The notes: generated from the letters alone by a model not told the origin. A stretch of 64,000 nucleotides of DNA from a virus (IMGVR_UViG_3300021961_000062:1-64000); one strand, 5' to 3'; shown: positions 15,368 to 24,332, counted from the first letter of the stretch. A program made the numbers and translations.

Positions 15368-16151
15368 TTTAAACAGTACCGCGGTAGTGATTTGTTCTTA
15401 TCATCGAACTTTTGAGGGTGATGGTAATAAGACAATTAGAAGTTTTCACCATGAGAACTTTCCTAACTTTTATTTATTATTTGATGATCACCATGGATAT
15501 AGTGAGGATTACGTATCCGAAAAGTATGGTGGACCAAATGTATGTATCTACAATGATAAGGACTTTGAAGATAATGGTTTCAACAAAGAGATTAGTACAT
15601 ACCATTTTTGGGGGTCACATCAAAACCCCAAATACTTTTACGCACATTTTAGAATGTTAACCTTCTATTTGAAAAACCCACAATTTGATTATTATTGGTT
15701 TTTTGATGATGATGTACAATTTGATGGTAGTTTAAGGGAACTATTATCCAATTACTCAGATAATGACGATGATTTTATGGTCATACAAGCATTCAAAAAA
15801 GAGGACTATGAAGAGTATCCAAACATCTCTGTCATTAATAGAAGAATGGGAGGGTCTAAGGGTCATTGGTTAGGTCATTGTCCTGGACCTGGCGATAACT
15901 TTAAATCAAACGAAGTACACATCGGTTCCTTCTTTCCAATTGTAAGATTTTCAAAAGCGGCAATGGAACATTTAATGGATTTACATAGAGAAGGTTATTA
16001 TGGTTACTCAGAAGGGTTTGTACCAACATCGTTAGCATGTGACGGATATAAAGTATCATCAATGATGGACGAATTCAACAATTTCTTTAAAGAAAATAAT
16101 GTTTGTACCCTTTATCATAAGGGTTCTAAATTTACATGGGAATGGCTATAA
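15354..16151 (+). CDS. Putative glycosyltransferase (GT-A, DDD motif)
   Basis: The 265-residue protein has VVICSYHRTFEG at the start, YYWFFDDDVQFDG (residues about 113-125, a DDD metal motif) and a GLGHCPGPGDNF-like loop (GHWLGHCPGPGDN). The GT-A order of motifs is clear although the family name is not. It overlaps the upstream gene by 14 bases and the downstream gene by 16. Confidence 0.65.
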   Translation: MSIDSLNSTAVVICSYHRTFEGDGNKTIRSFHHENFPNFYLLFDDHHGYSEDYVSEKYGGPNVCIYNDKDFEDNGFNKEISTYHFWGSHQNPKYFYAHFRMLTFYLKNPQFDYYWFFDDDVQFDGSLRELLSNYSDNDDDFMVIQAFKKEDYEEYPNISVINRRMGGSKGHWLGHCPGPGDNFKSNEVHIGSFFPIVRFSKAAMEHLMDLHREGYYGYSEGFVPTSLACDGYKVSSMMDEFNNFFKENNVCTLYHKGSKFTWEWL

Positions 16152-16942
16152 TAAAAAAACCAGTAATCGTAATGGCCCTATACGATATCGGTAGAGATAA
16201 TTGGGACCACTTTAATTTATCCTACAACACCTATCTATGGTGGATGAAAAACACCTTATCCTTAGATGCTAAGTTTGTAATCTTTACTGAAGAAAAGTTT
16301 TTATCAACGATTACAGATTATAGAAGGGAGTTTGACCCATCTTTTGATAATACAATAATAGTAAACGAACCCTTAGAAAATTTAGATTCATATAAAAGAT
16401 ATAATGATCGATTAACTTCTTTAATGGGGTCTGAGGAGTTCAAACAAAAGGTTCATCATGGTCATGTTCCCGAAATGACAAAACCACTTTATAATATAAT
16501 AATGTTTAATAAGATGGACTTTATGAAAAAAACGAAAGACCTTTCGTTTTTTGACTGTGACTATGTCATATGGGCCGATGCGGGTGGACTAAGAGAGGAT
16601 ATCTCGAACTATCAAGGAAAAAAATGGCCCGATATCGATAAGTTAAACGGATTAGACGTATCTAAGGTTACCTTCTTTAGTCATTCCGCGGATTTTTCTA
16701 TCGACAATGCGGAGTTTCATGCGATGTCCCAAATAAGATACATACAGGGCACTGCATTCGGGGCCCCGAAAGATTCAATTGATAATCTTCACACAGAATT
16801 CCATAAAACCGTTGATGAATGTATTTCAAATGGTTTTATTGGTAGTGATGAAAAAATATTCGACCTTACATATGTTAAGGATAAAAGTAAGTACCAATTA
16901 ATAAAATGTACTTGGAGAGAATACTTTAACATTTTAGAGTAA
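16136..16942 (+). CDS. Glycosyltransferase (HtrL/YibB-like)
   Basis: The 268-residue protein has VMALYDIGRDNW at the N-terminus, a central FNKMDFMKK, and DCDYVIWADAGGLRED (residues about 139-154), the hallmark of HtrL/YibB/WlaTC-type glycosyltransferases in which WADAG carries the metal-binding Asp. Its stop codon is shared with the next start (TAATG). It is part of the six-gene glycan operon. Confidence 0.7.
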   Translation: MGMAIIKKPVIVMALYDIGRDNWDHFNLSYNTYLWWMKNTLSLDAKFVIFTEEKFLSTITDYRREFDPSFDNTIIVNEPLENLDSYKRYNDRLTSLMGSEEFKQKVHHGHVPEMTKPLYNIIMFNKMDFMKKTKDLSFFDCDYVIWADAGGLREDISNYQGKKWPDIDKLNGLDVSKVTFFSHSADFSIDNAEFHAMSQIRYIQGTAFGAPKDSIDNLHTEFHKTVDECISNGFIGSDEKIFDLTYVKDKSKYQLIKCTWREYFNILE

Positions 16943-18396
16943 TGAATATAAAAATAGTAACAGTTACGTGGTCACATCAAGAAACTTATGATATAAAAAA
17001 GACCACCCTGTACAAATCGTTTAAGAAATTTAACCCATTTAAGGAGGTATTCCATCATCACTTTAATAGGGGTCACTATTGGCAGGAAGAATCACTTTTC
17101 GCAAATAAGTATGGTAGGGAGAGTGAATACTTACTCTATAAAATATTCTTGTGGAGAGACATTGTCAGGGACATAGAGGCCGATTATATCATTTTCTGTG
17201 ATGCGAATGATGTTGTTTGTTTAACTCATGTTGACGACTTAGTAAATCAATACGATTTAGATAAAAACATTATTGTTGGTCATGAGAAGAACCAATGGCC
17301 AACATTAGAAGCTAAGCAGACTTGGCCCGATTATAAAGATTACAACATTTACGATACCGAAAACAGGAAGTTTCTAAATTCTGGAATGATTATCGCGAAA
17401 AAAGAAAAGTACGTTGAGATGTTGGATAGTATGGTTGAGAATGTGATGTCTAAAGACATAAAAACTTTTAATAATGATCAGGGTGTTTTCACGTATTATT
17501 ATAACATGGGGGTAGAACCAAAGATTAAATTAGATTATACCAATAATTTTGTTGTTAACACCTTTTCTAGATCTCATGATGAATATGTTTTAGAAAATGG
17601 TAGATTAATCTCTAAGAAGAATCAAACATCCCCTGTTTTCGTACATGATAATGGTTGGAACCACGGTAGTCCTAAATTCCTTAATCATTTTGAATTGAAG
17701 AGATTTTTCATCGATTCTTATCCAAGACTTAAGGATATCTCAAAAGATAGACCAATTGCCCAAACACACCAAGATTACCTTATACGTATAAGAGACGAAT
17801 ACGGATTCCAACCATCTGTAATTTATGATGTGGGTGCGTGTGTGAATCATTGGAACACGATCGCAAAGGAGGTTTGGCCACAAGCCCAATACTTCTTGTT
17901 TGAGGCAATGGAAGAATCTGAAGACATTTTTATGGAAGGTACTCATCAGTATGAGATTGGTGTGTTTAGTGATGTCGATGATAAAGAGGTGACATTTTTT
18001 AAAAACGTAACATATCCCGGTGGTAATTCTTATTATATGGAAAACCCTGAACATAGCAGTATGGCCAATGTGTTATTCAATAATCCTTCTAATCAATTCA
18101 AAAGAAAAACAAAGACGTTGGATAGTGTTTTAAAGAGAAGGAACTTTCCCTACCCAGATCTATTAAAAATTGATGTTCAGGGTTGTGAAATAGACATCTT
18201 AAAAGGATCTACTGACATACTTAAGTATGTGAAGCATCTAATCGTAGAACTACAACACGTTGAGTACAATATAGGGGCTAACCTATCTCATGAGTCAATC
18301 CCATTGATTGAATCCATGGGATTTGAATTAGTCACCCCTAAGTTCTCATTGTCGAGTCACGCAGATGCTGATTATCATTTTATAAAGAAAAATTAA
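16942..18396 (+). CDS. Fusion of a glycosyltransferase and an FkbM methyltransferase
   Basis: The N-terminal half of this 484-residue protein (about 1-260) is GT-A-like, with ADYIIFCDANDVVCLTHVDD as metal motif and FLNSGMIIAKKEKY after it. The C-terminal half (about 275-484) is a class I SAM-dependent methyltransferase of the FkbM type: VIYDVGACVNHW replaces the usual glycine-rich SAM loop, followed by YFLFEAMEE and the FkbM signature LLKIDVQGCEIDILKG. The enzyme would add a sugar and O-methylate a hydroxyl, capping a glycan. Stop and start codons overlap the neighbours. Confidence 0.75.
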   Translation: MNIKIVTVTWSHQETYDIKKTTLYKSFKKFNPFKEVFHHHFNRGHYWQEESLFANKYGRESEYLLYKIFLWRDIVRDIEADYIIFCDANDVVCLTHVDDLVNQYDLDKNIIVGHEKNQWPTLEAKQTWPDYKDYNIYDTENRKFLNSGMIIAKKEKYVEMLDSMVENVMSKDIKTFNNDQGVFTYYYNMGVEPKIKLDYTNNFVVNTFSRSHDEYVLENGRLISKKNQTSPVFVHDNGWNHGSPKFLNHFELKRFFIDSYPRLKDISKDRPIAQTHQDYLIRIRDEYGFQPSVIYDVGACVNHWNTIAKEVWPQAQYFLFEAMEESEDIFMEGTHQYEIGVFSDVDDKEVTFFKNVTYPGGNSYYMENPEHSSMANVLFNNPSNQFKRKTKTLDSVLKRRNFPYPDLLKIDVQGCEIDILKGSTDILKYVKHLIVELQHVEYNIGANLSHESIPLIESMGFELVTPKFSLSSHADADYHFIKKN

Positions 18397-19952
18397 TGGG
18401 TTTACCAAACATAGCATTACATAGTCATCATAACGCATCGGTAGCGGTAGAGTTAGATGGGGATATAGTAACAGTAATAGAATTAGAGAGATTTATAAAT
18501 TTAAAAAACGCAAGTCATTGTTTTTTTAAACCTATTCACGTTCAGGATGTTATTTTAGGTGAAGTTTATGAGTACCTAAGACTCACACATGGATTTACCA
18601 AATATGATAAATTTATTATTAGTCAGGGGTTTGCGGAGGTTCCGCAAGAGTGGAGAGATCAAATACCGGCCAATGAGTATTTGGTTGATGACCGACATCA
18701 CCCCGCACACGCGGCATCTAGTTTCTACCAATCACCACATCACGAATCACTAATTATTTCATTTGATGGGGGATCCAATGATGGGTGGTTTAATCTTTAC
18801 CATGGTATAAAAGGTGAAGAATTAAAAACAGTTACGAGTTTCGGTATCGATTTAGGGAGTCATTACCACGTTATTGGGTCCGTTTGTGAGGATATTAAGA
18901 ATTATGATGAACTAACGGCCGCGGGTAAAGTATTAGGTCTACAATCTTATGGTAATATTAGATATGAATGGGTCGATTATATAACTGAATTGTTTAAACA
19001 TGTTCCTTATTGGCACGACTTAGAATCAAGACTCTTAAAATTGTCTAACCAAATGGGTGTGACATTCTCAAAAGAGAATAAATTGTCAGGACAAATACAA
19101 TATGATTTAGCTAGAACCGCACAACACGTATTTGAAACAATATTTTTTGATTCTGTGGATACGTGGGTAAAACAATATAACCTACCTATAGTTTTGACGG
19201 GTGGGTGTGCATTAAACATCACACTTAATACGAGGGTTAAGGAGAGATACCCACATTTAGACGTTTTCGTGGCACCTAATTCAAGTGACTGTGGATTGAC
19301 CGTTGGTACATTATGTAATTTAGTTAAACCCACGAAAACCATTGATATTACATACAAAGGTGTGGGGGTTTTAGATCGATCACTCTTAATGGAGTATGTT
19401 AACACTTACAATGCTAGAAAGGTAAATGTTGATGCGATTGTACAGGACTTAATTAATCAAAGGATATTGGGACTTATACAGGGTAATTCAGAGCATGGTC
19501 CGAGGGCTTTAGGTAATAGGAGTATACTTTGTTCACCGATACCTTTAGACATGAAAGATACTTTAAACCATAAAGTAAAACATAGGGAGTGGTTTAGACC
19601 TTTTGCCCCGATTGTTAGGGTGGAGGATGTGTCAGAATATTTTGAGTGGGAAGGTGAGAGTAGGTGGATGAATTTCTGTCCTATGGTGAAGAGTGAGTGG
19701 AGGGATCGTCTACCCGCAATTACTCACGTAGATGGAACTGCAAGAGTACAAACAGTGACTAAAGATCAGAATCCACTTATATATGAAATACTAACTCAAT
19801 TTAAAGAGAAGACGGGAGTTGGTGTATTGGTTAACACCTCATTTAATGTTGATCGTAAACCAATTTTATCATCATATAAAGACGCATTAAAGGTCTTTCA
19901 TGAAACCCAATTAGATAGATTGTATTTAGACGGTTATTACTTCGTTAAATAA
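18396..19952 (+). CDS. Carbamoyltransferase (NodU/CmcH/TobZ family)
   Basis: The 518-residue protein carries the family marks in order: N-terminal LHSHHNASVAV, DRHHPAHAASSFYQSP (metal-binding His), SFDGGSNDGWF, LTGGCALNITLN, APNSSDCGLTVG, QGNSEHGPRALGNRSI and HREWFRPFAP. These enzymes use carbamoyl phosphate and ATP to carbamoylate a hydroxyl of a sugar or nucleoside. As the last gene of the glycan operon it would decorate the sugar built upstream. The length is slightly below the usual 560-600. A terminator follows immediately. Confidence 0.88.
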   Translation: MGLPNIALHSHHNASVAVELDGDIVTVIELERFINLKNASHCFFKPIHVQDVILGEVYEYLRLTHGFTKYDKFIISQGFAEVPQEWRDQIPANEYLVDDRHHPAHAASSFYQSPHHESLIISFDGGSNDGWFNLYHGIKGEELKTVTSFGIDLGSHYHVIGSVCEDIKNYDELTAAGKVLGLQSYGNIRYEWVDYITELFKHVPYWHDLESRLLKLSNQMGVTFSKENKLSGQIQYDLARTAQHVFETIFFDSVDTWVKQYNLPIVLTGGCALNITLNTRVKERYPHLDVFVAPNSSDCGLTVGTLCNLVKPTKTIDITYKGVGVLDRSLLMEYVNTYNARKVNVDAIVQDLINQRILGLIQGNSEHGPRALGNRSILCSPIPLDMKDTLNHKVKHREWFRPFAPIVRVEDVSEYFEWEGESRWMNFCPMVKSEWRDRLPAITHVDGTARVQTVTKDQNPLIYEILTQFKEKTGVGVLVNTSFNVDRKPILSSYKDALKVFHETQLDRLYLDGYYFVK

Positions 19953-19985
19953 AAAAAACCCTCTTACTTGGAGGGTTTTCCTTTT
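19951..19985. terminator. Bidirectional intrinsic terminator
   Basis: Stem aaccctc-ttactt-gagggtt (19958-19976) with A-run before and T-rich sequence after. It ends the glycan operon, and the 3' end of the minus-strand gene 19964-20104 is embedded in it. Confidence 0.75.
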
Positions 19986-20104
19986 TTTGGGGATTGGAGA
20001 CCTTTTTTTGTTTCCCCTACTTTTACATAATGGGTTTTGGTTGCTTCCTTATGTTTCTCAAGAATTTTCTTCTTTTCTTCGTCGGACATTCCAAATACTG
20101 ACAT
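19964..20104 (-). CDS. Very small basic protein
   Basis: This 46-residue open frame begins MSVFGMSDEEKKKILEKHKE and ends in a Lys/Pro/Ser tail. It is the third of three close minus-strand genes, separated by only three bases from the 20108-20392 gene, and has the biased Lys/Glu composition of real small phage proteins. No function is recognised. Confidence 0.55.
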   Translation of the reverse strand: MSVFGMSDEEKKKILEKHKEATKTHYVKVGETKKGLQSPKKGKPSK

Positions 20105-20107
20105 AAT

Positions 20108-20392
20108 TTATCTATTTAAAATTTTTATTGATTGTTGTTTTTTATCTATAAGTAAAGAACAATTTTCATATTGTTCTCTTTCTTCATATATCTTAATCAA
20201 TTCATCAACTATCTCAACATACAACTCTAAATCAGAACCATATGTAAGAATTGTCTTTGATTCATTATAATAATTTAAAATGACATTGTCAACGCTTGTT
20301 ATGAAATTATAGATCATCTCTAACTCATCTTCGTCGTAATTACCTATATTTAATATTCTTGTTGTTTGTAAAAGAAAATTAATTTTTAACAC
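20108..20392 (-). CDS. Hypothetical acidic helical protein
   Basis: The 94-residue frame has no early ATG; the most plausible start is the GTG at 20392, which overlaps the end of the gene before it. The product is rich in Glu/Asp/Tyr/Ile and looks alpha-helical (EDELEMIYNFITSVDNVILNYYNE, YVEIVDELIKIYEEREQYEN). No family is recognised. Confidence 0.5.
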   Translation of the reverse strand: MLKINFLLQTTRILNIGNYDEDELEMIYNFITSVDNVILNYYNESKTILTYGSDLELYVEIVDELIKIYEEREQYENCSLLIDKKQQSIKILNR

Positions 20393-20723
20393 CGTCTTTT
20401 AGTTCTATAGTCATTTGGTTATTTAAGACTCTAAAACATTCCATAAAACCGTCTAATTCGATCTCCTCCCTACTATTTCTTGACGATTGTTGTGGACATA
20501 TAACCCTCCCATCACCTAATGTGATAATGTAAAGCCATTGATTAGGTCCGAACCTCTCTACTGTCAAATATACCTTTTCTTTATCGAAGAAATAGTAAAG
20601 TTTCTTCGACTCAAACAGATATAGTGTGGAAAGTCCAATCACACCCACATATGGAAACATTACCTCAACAAACCTTTGGTATGCTTGAGGGTAAACGATT
20701 TTTATTTTCTTCCAGTTTATCAT
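20379..20723 (-). CDS. Hypothetical protein
   Basis: The 114-residue product alternates strands and basic/aromatic residues (YYFFDKEKVYLTVERFGPNQWLYIITLGDGRVIC). It is not recognised. The sequence before its ATG, TTTGTATATTATAGT, is an AT-rich promoter-like block different from the late octamer, and the ATG would lie very close to the transcript start. It leads a three-gene minus-strand set. Confidence 0.5.
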   Translation of the reverse strand: MINWKKIKIVYPQAYQRFVEVMFPYVGVIGLSTLYLFESKKLYYFFDKEKVYLTVERFGPNQWLYIITLGDGRVICPQQSSRNSREEIELDGFMECFRVLNNQMTIELKDGVKN

Positions 20724-20755
20724 ACTATAATATACAAATTTATGTTTTGATTGTA

Positions 20756-20763
20756 TATTTATT
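20756..20763 (+). promoter_or_regulatory. TATTTATT motif, 3 nt before ATG (leaderless late promoter)
   Basis: The octamer is followed by AAT and then the ATG at 20767. If it occupies the -13 to -6 region, as the T4 late-promoter octamer does, transcription would begin at or within two bases of the start codon. Confidence 0.6.
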
Positions 20764-20766
20764 AAT

Positions 20767-21405
20767 ATGAAAATTAAACTGACAGAGTCTCAATTAATAA
20801 ATATCATCAAGGAAGAGGATATTTCATCTGTCGACGCATTTGGTAAACTATTAGATAAGATCGCATTTTTATCTACAGACGCCGATGCCCCTATGTCCGA
20901 TGAAGACAAAGAAACATTTCTTGATCTTCTCGATAATGGTCAGATAAACCCAAACTTCGACCCTGAGTCCGCATCTCCCGAGAGTTTTAAACAAATAGAC
21001 ATGCTTCCTTTAGTTGATACTAAAGTGAATAGTCCTTATGGTCCGAGGAGTATCGGTGGGGGTGCTAGTAAGAATCATGGTGGTGTAGATTTAAGTGCTA
21101 AATCAGGAACTGAAGTTTATAGTGTTGCTAATGGGACTGTGGAGGCCGCTAAAGATACAACACCGAATGGGTGTGGGGGATTTGTCAAAATAAACCACGG
21201 GGAATACCAAACAAAATACTGTCACCTTAAAAAATGGTCGGTAAAAGAGGGGGATTCGGTGGTTAAAGGTCAGCTTATTGGTTGGTCGGGTGGTGCATCA
21301 AATGACCCATTTAAAGGTAATTCTATGGGGGCTCACTTACACTATGAAGTTTTGCGAAACGGTAAAAACATTAACCCCGCAAACGTTCACGACGAATTGG
21401 CATAA
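20767..21405 (+). CDS. M23 (LytM) peptidoglycan endopeptidase with TESQL tag
   Basis: The 212-residue product starts MKIKLTESQLINIIKEED, the tag shared with 5611 and 26168, and ends with an M23 peptidase domain (residues about 90-205): RSIGGGASKNHGGVDL (zinc ligands His and Asp), VKINHGEYQTKYCHL, and MGAHLHYEVLRNG (the HxH zinc/catalytic pair). All zinc ligands are present. The enzyme cuts peptide cross-bridges of peptidoglycan. Without a signal peptide and with the tag, it is more likely a virion protein acting during entry than a lysis enzyme, since a separate endolysin exists at 35945. Confidence 0.85.
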   Translation: MKIKLTESQLINIIKEEDISSVDAFGKLLDKIAFLSTDADAPMSDEDKETFLDLLDNGQINPNFDPESASPESFKQIDMLPLVDTKVNSPYGPRSIGGGASKNHGGVDLSAKSGTEVYSVANGTVEAAKDTTPNGCGGFVKINHGEYQTKYCHLKKWSVKEGDSVVKGQLIGWSGGASNDPFKGNSMGAHLHYEVLRNGKNINPANVHDELA

Positions 21406-21452
21406 ACTTTTGTATAAATTCCTATAATTATAGTTGTTCACACTATAATATT

Positions 21453-21689
21453 ATGGAAATAATTGATTTTTATTATGACGAAGACGAACAAAAATTAGAT
21501 GTTCGTTTCACCACCGATCCCGAAAGTGATTTTTATAGAACAGTTTCTCTAACCTTAGAAGATATACTTTACTATACCCCAATAATAATAGATGAAGAAG
21601 ATCTGTTAGATTTAGAAGAAGATTTTATTATTGAATTGTTGGTAGAATACTATAGGGAAAACGATTTACCCGAAGAGGAACTATTCTAA
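21453..21689 (+). CDS. Very acidic small protein
   Basis: The 78-residue product has over 20 Asp/Glu and very few basic residues. Strands DFYYDEDEQKLDVRF and RTVSLTLEDILYY precede an acidic helix. Such proteins in phages can be DNA mimics or inhibitors, but nothing specific is seen. It is alone between two intergenic gaps and ends at the stop of the convergent 21691 gene. Confidence 0.55.
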   Translation: MEIIDFYYDEDEQKLDVRFTTDPESDFYRTVSLTLEDILYYTPIIIDEEDLLDLEEDFIIELLVEYYRENDLPEEELF

Positions 21690-21690
21690 C

Positions 21691-22281
21691 TTACTCTCCC
21701 TTAGTTGCGTACTTGACACCCATTATTGTGCCGATAATACTAAATGAGTTGGTTAATAAGATACCAAACAAGTTGGACCACGTTGATTCCACAATTGCGG
21801 ATTCCTTACCAGTAATCAGGGTGTACCAAAATAAACATGTGGTTAATAGTCCAACCCCTATAATAACATAAAGGGCGACTTTAACTATTTTACCCATTAA
21901 TTCAAATTGGGTTCGTTTTTGTAAGCTGTCTAAATCTTCTAACGCTCCGTCTCTTAGTTTTTCAGCCTCATCCCTTAAGATTTCCGCATTTTTTCTGGCT
22001 AATTCAGTTGTGTGTAACGATTCTTTTAATTCTTCATTGATTCTCTTATTCTCTTTATTTAAGATAACCAATTCGTTATTTTGACTTTGTACTTGTTTAG
22101 TGATTTCTAATCTCTTTCTGCGAGATTCGTTATCACGTTTTTTACATTGGTCTATGTATTCTTTAAAATCGGCATCGTCATCATCGGGGACAATTAATTT
22201 TATAATATTACCTTCTAGAAATACTTTCTTTTCTTTAGATAATTTAATAAGTGAATCCCTATCTGATTTGGATAATTTCAT
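21691..22281 (-). CDS. Coiled-coil membrane protein downstream of the two-component pair
   Basis: The 196-residue product has a short N-terminal domain, a long coiled coil (about residues 50-115, NELVILNKENKRINEELKE then LARKNAEILRDEAEKLRDG) and two C-terminal membrane helices (IVKVALYVIIGVGLLTTCLFWY and LFGILLTNSFSIIGTIMGV). It follows the response regulator gene by seven bases on the same strand, so it may be an output or partner of that signalling set. The family is not recognised. Confidence 0.6.
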   Translation of the reverse strand: MKLSKSDRDSLIKLSKEKKVFLEGNIIKLIVPDDDDADFKEYIDQCKKRDNESRRKRLEITKQVQSQNNELVILNKENKRINEELKESLHTTELARKNAEILRDEAEKLRDGALEDLDSLQKRTQFELMGKIVKVALYVIIGVGLLTTCLFWYTLITGKESAIVESTWSNLFGILLTNSFSIIGTIMGVKYATKGE

Positions 22282-22288
22282 TAGTTAA

Positions 22289-22726
22289 TTATTTGTAGAT
22301 CTTGAATGGTGCGGTTTTGTTTTTGTACCCATCATAATCTTTTTTAAATTCTTCTAAACGAGGTTCGATATCGTCTGATTTTATAATCCAAAATTGAGCA
22401 CCTACCTCTTTAGCTTTAACAATTTCTAATTCATCTTGTGAAGAAGATATGATTCCAATAACACAACCATTACCATACTCGGTGTTTATTTTTCGTATCA
22501 TCTCAATACCGTCGAAGGTAGAGCCAATGATGTTTAAGTCAACAAATACACATTCGGGACGCTCGTGGTTCGGGTCGTCTGGAAACCACTTTTTAAATAA
22601 TTTATCGGCCTCATCAGAGGAATCGATTGCCTCAATTGATAATGCCATGTCCAATAAAGAACATGCATCTTCAAATACTAAATGAAATAGATTCTCATCA
22701 TCAATTAACATTAGTGTATCTATCAT
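22289..22726 (-). CDS. Stand-alone response regulator receiver (REC) protein
   Basis: The 145-residue product is a single REC domain: acidic pair Asp 9-Asp 10, phosphoacceptor Asp 63 in FVDLN, Ser 94-96 in IISSS and Lys 116 in WIIKSDD, exactly the residues needed for phosphorylation. There is no DNA-binding output domain, so it probably acts by protein contact, as CheY or Spo0F do. The gene lies eight bases downstream of a histidine kinase on the same strand. Catalytic residues are all intact. Confidence 0.8.
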   Translation of the reverse strand: MIDTLMLIDDENLFHLVFEDACSLLDMALSIEAIDSSDEADKLFKKWFPDDPNHERPECVFVDLNIIGSTFDGIEMIRKINTEYGNGCVIGIISSSQDELEIVKAKEVGAQFWIIKSDDIEPRLEEFKKDYDGYKNKTAPFKIYK

Positions 22727-22734
22727 GGTTTTTT

Positions 22735-24003
22735 TTAATTTATTTTTATTTTTATTTTAGTTCCATTTTCAGTTTTTTCCGCCTCAACACTAAAACCATG
22801 TTCCTTCAAGATTTCGATACAGATATTTAAACCTAATCCCGTACCCTCCTCTTTTTGGTTTTGTCTTCTAGTATATGGTTTGGATAGATAGATGAACTCT
22901 TCATTGGTGAGTCCCCTACCATTATCTTCTATAATTATCTCTTTATTCCCTTCTTCACTAACAACTAAATAAATTTTTACCCACTTTGTTGATGAATCGT
23001 TATACTTAAGTCCATTTCTAATTAAATTATCAATGGCGGTACAAAAAAGGGCTTCGTTCACCTCTATAGATTCAGGTAAATTATTATCTAAATGTACTTG
23101 ATTAGAGTATGCGGTTAATTTCAAATATTCAGAAAGTATGTTCTTTACATTACAATTAGATTTTGACATTTGGGCATTCTGTTTTACTAAATTTGTAAAC
23201 TCGTACACCCCCGCATAAACCTTTCTTGCGTGTGACAATCCATCTTCTATTAGTTTTAATGGGGACCCAATCTTTAAAGATAAAATCTGTTCTTCGGTTA
23301 ATCTTCTTTTTAGTGAAGTTATACCTCTAGGTATGTATGTGTTGATTCCTGAGTGCATGTCATGCCGAATGATCTTCGACGCGTGTTCTAAATAAACCGA
23401 TTTTTGTTGGACTTTCATCTCAGCCTCGTGTTGTTGTGTAACATCTGTGGCTATTTTTAAAACTGCGTCATAAACTCCTTCTTTGTTTTTTATAGGAGTA
23501 TAATTACCAAACAACCAAACACTTTTTCCGTCCTTACCTACTCTTTCAAATTCACCACTTACGTTAATACCACTTTTTAATTGATCCCAAAATTCAATAT
23601 ACTCTATACTATTTTTATATTTTTCACTAACTAATTTACTATGGTGTTGCCCAATTAATTCGGACTCAAGATAACCAATAGAATTACAAAAGTTTTTATT
23701 CGCAGATATAAGTTTACCTGACATATCTAGTTTAACCACTAAGTTTGCCGTGTCTATCGCATCTAATTGGATATTAATATTTTCTTCTTTTTGTTTTGTT
23801 ATCTTTAAGAAGTCTTTTACAACATAAAAAAATGGGGGCATAAAGGCAATTACCGATAACCATTCAAAGTAGTGAGTAAATGTTGAGTGGTGGATGTATC
23901 TAAAAACAACTAAAGTTTTAAATACAAAAAAGGTAATCATGATGGTCGCAGCAACTATTAAACACATTCCCGCGGCTTTTGATATGCTTAATGACCTAAC
24001 CAT
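22735..24003 (-). CDS. Membrane PAS-domain sensor histidine kinase
   Basis: The 422-residue protein has two N-terminal membrane helices (about 10-33 and 48-64), a PAS domain (about 82-190), and a kinase core: candidate phospho-His 214 in SKIIRHDMHSGIN, N box TAIDNLIRNGLKYND, G1 box IIEDNGRGL and G2 box EEGTGLGLNI. This is a complete, apparently active kinase that autophosphorylates and would pass phosphate to the REC protein next to it. The PAS domain suggests sensing of a small molecule, redox or light signal; the ligand is unknown. Complete sensor kinases are rare in phages. Confidence 0.85.
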   Translation of the reverse strand: MVRSLSISKAAGMCLIVAATIMITFFVFKTLVVFRYIHHSTFTHYFEWLSVIAFMPPFFYVVKDFLKITKQKEENINIQLDAIDTANLVVKLDMSGKLISANKNFCNSIGYLESELIGQHHSKLVSEKYKNSIEYIEFWDQLKSGINVSGEFERVGKDGKSVWLFGNYTPIKNKEGVYDAVLKIATDVTQQHEAEMKVQQKSVYLEHASKIIRHDMHSGINTYIPRGITSLKRRLTEEQILSLKIGSPLKLIEDGLSHARKVYAGVYEFTNLVKQNAQMSKSNCNVKNILSEYLKLTAYSNQVHLDNNLPESIEVNEALFCTAIDNLIRNGLKYNDSSTKWVKIYLVVSEEGNKEIIIEDNGRGLTNEEFIYLSKPYTRRQNQKEEGTGLGLNICIEILKEHGFSVEAEKTENGTKIKIKIN

Positions 24004-24191
24004 TACAGTTCTGATTTACCTAAACCTAATTTTTCGAATACCCATTTTGATGGGCAGAACTTAGTCCACACCCCGATATTCAACATAACAATAACGAATA
24101 CTACGATCCACCATTCATTTAATAATAATCCTGTGAGCAATACCAATGACATTAAGAGGTATACCGCTCGTATTGAAGTCCATTTTTTCAT
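24003..24191 (-). CDS. Small membrane protein (DUF2892-like)
   Basis: The 62-residue product has two membrane helices (AVYLLMSLVLLTGLLL and WWIVVFVIVMLNIGVW) and ends in FCPSKWVFEKLGLG, the CPxxxxxxxLGL tail of DUF2892/YgaP-type membrane domains. Its stop codon overlaps the histidine kinase start, so the two are likely co-translated. It may assist the kinase in the membrane. Confidence 0.65.
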   Translation of the reverse strand: MKKWTSIRAVYLLMSLVLLTGLLLNEWWIVVFVIVMLNIGVWTKFCPSKWVFEKLGLGKSEL

Positions 24192-24203
24192 AGTTTTTTT
24201 TTA

Positions 24204-24332
24204 TTAGATCATTGAAATTGTTTGAAAAAAGGCAACGACTAATCTTATCCAAAACCTACGATACCATTTTAATTCTTTAAACTTAGGGTCGTTAAACATA
24301 TCTTCGGGGGTGTCGTATACTTTATATTCCAT
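24204..24332 (-). CDS. Tiny membrane protein heading the two-component operon
   Basis: This 42-residue frame starts MEYKVYDTPEDMFNDPKFKE and has a single C-terminal hydrophobic helix (FWIRLVVAFFQTISMI). It has a TATTTATA motif 16 bases upstream and is the first of five co-directional genes that include the histidine kinase and response regulator. Role unknown. Confidence 0.6.
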   Translation of the reverse strand: MEYKVYDTPEDMFNDPKFKELKWYRRFWIRLVVAFFQTISMI

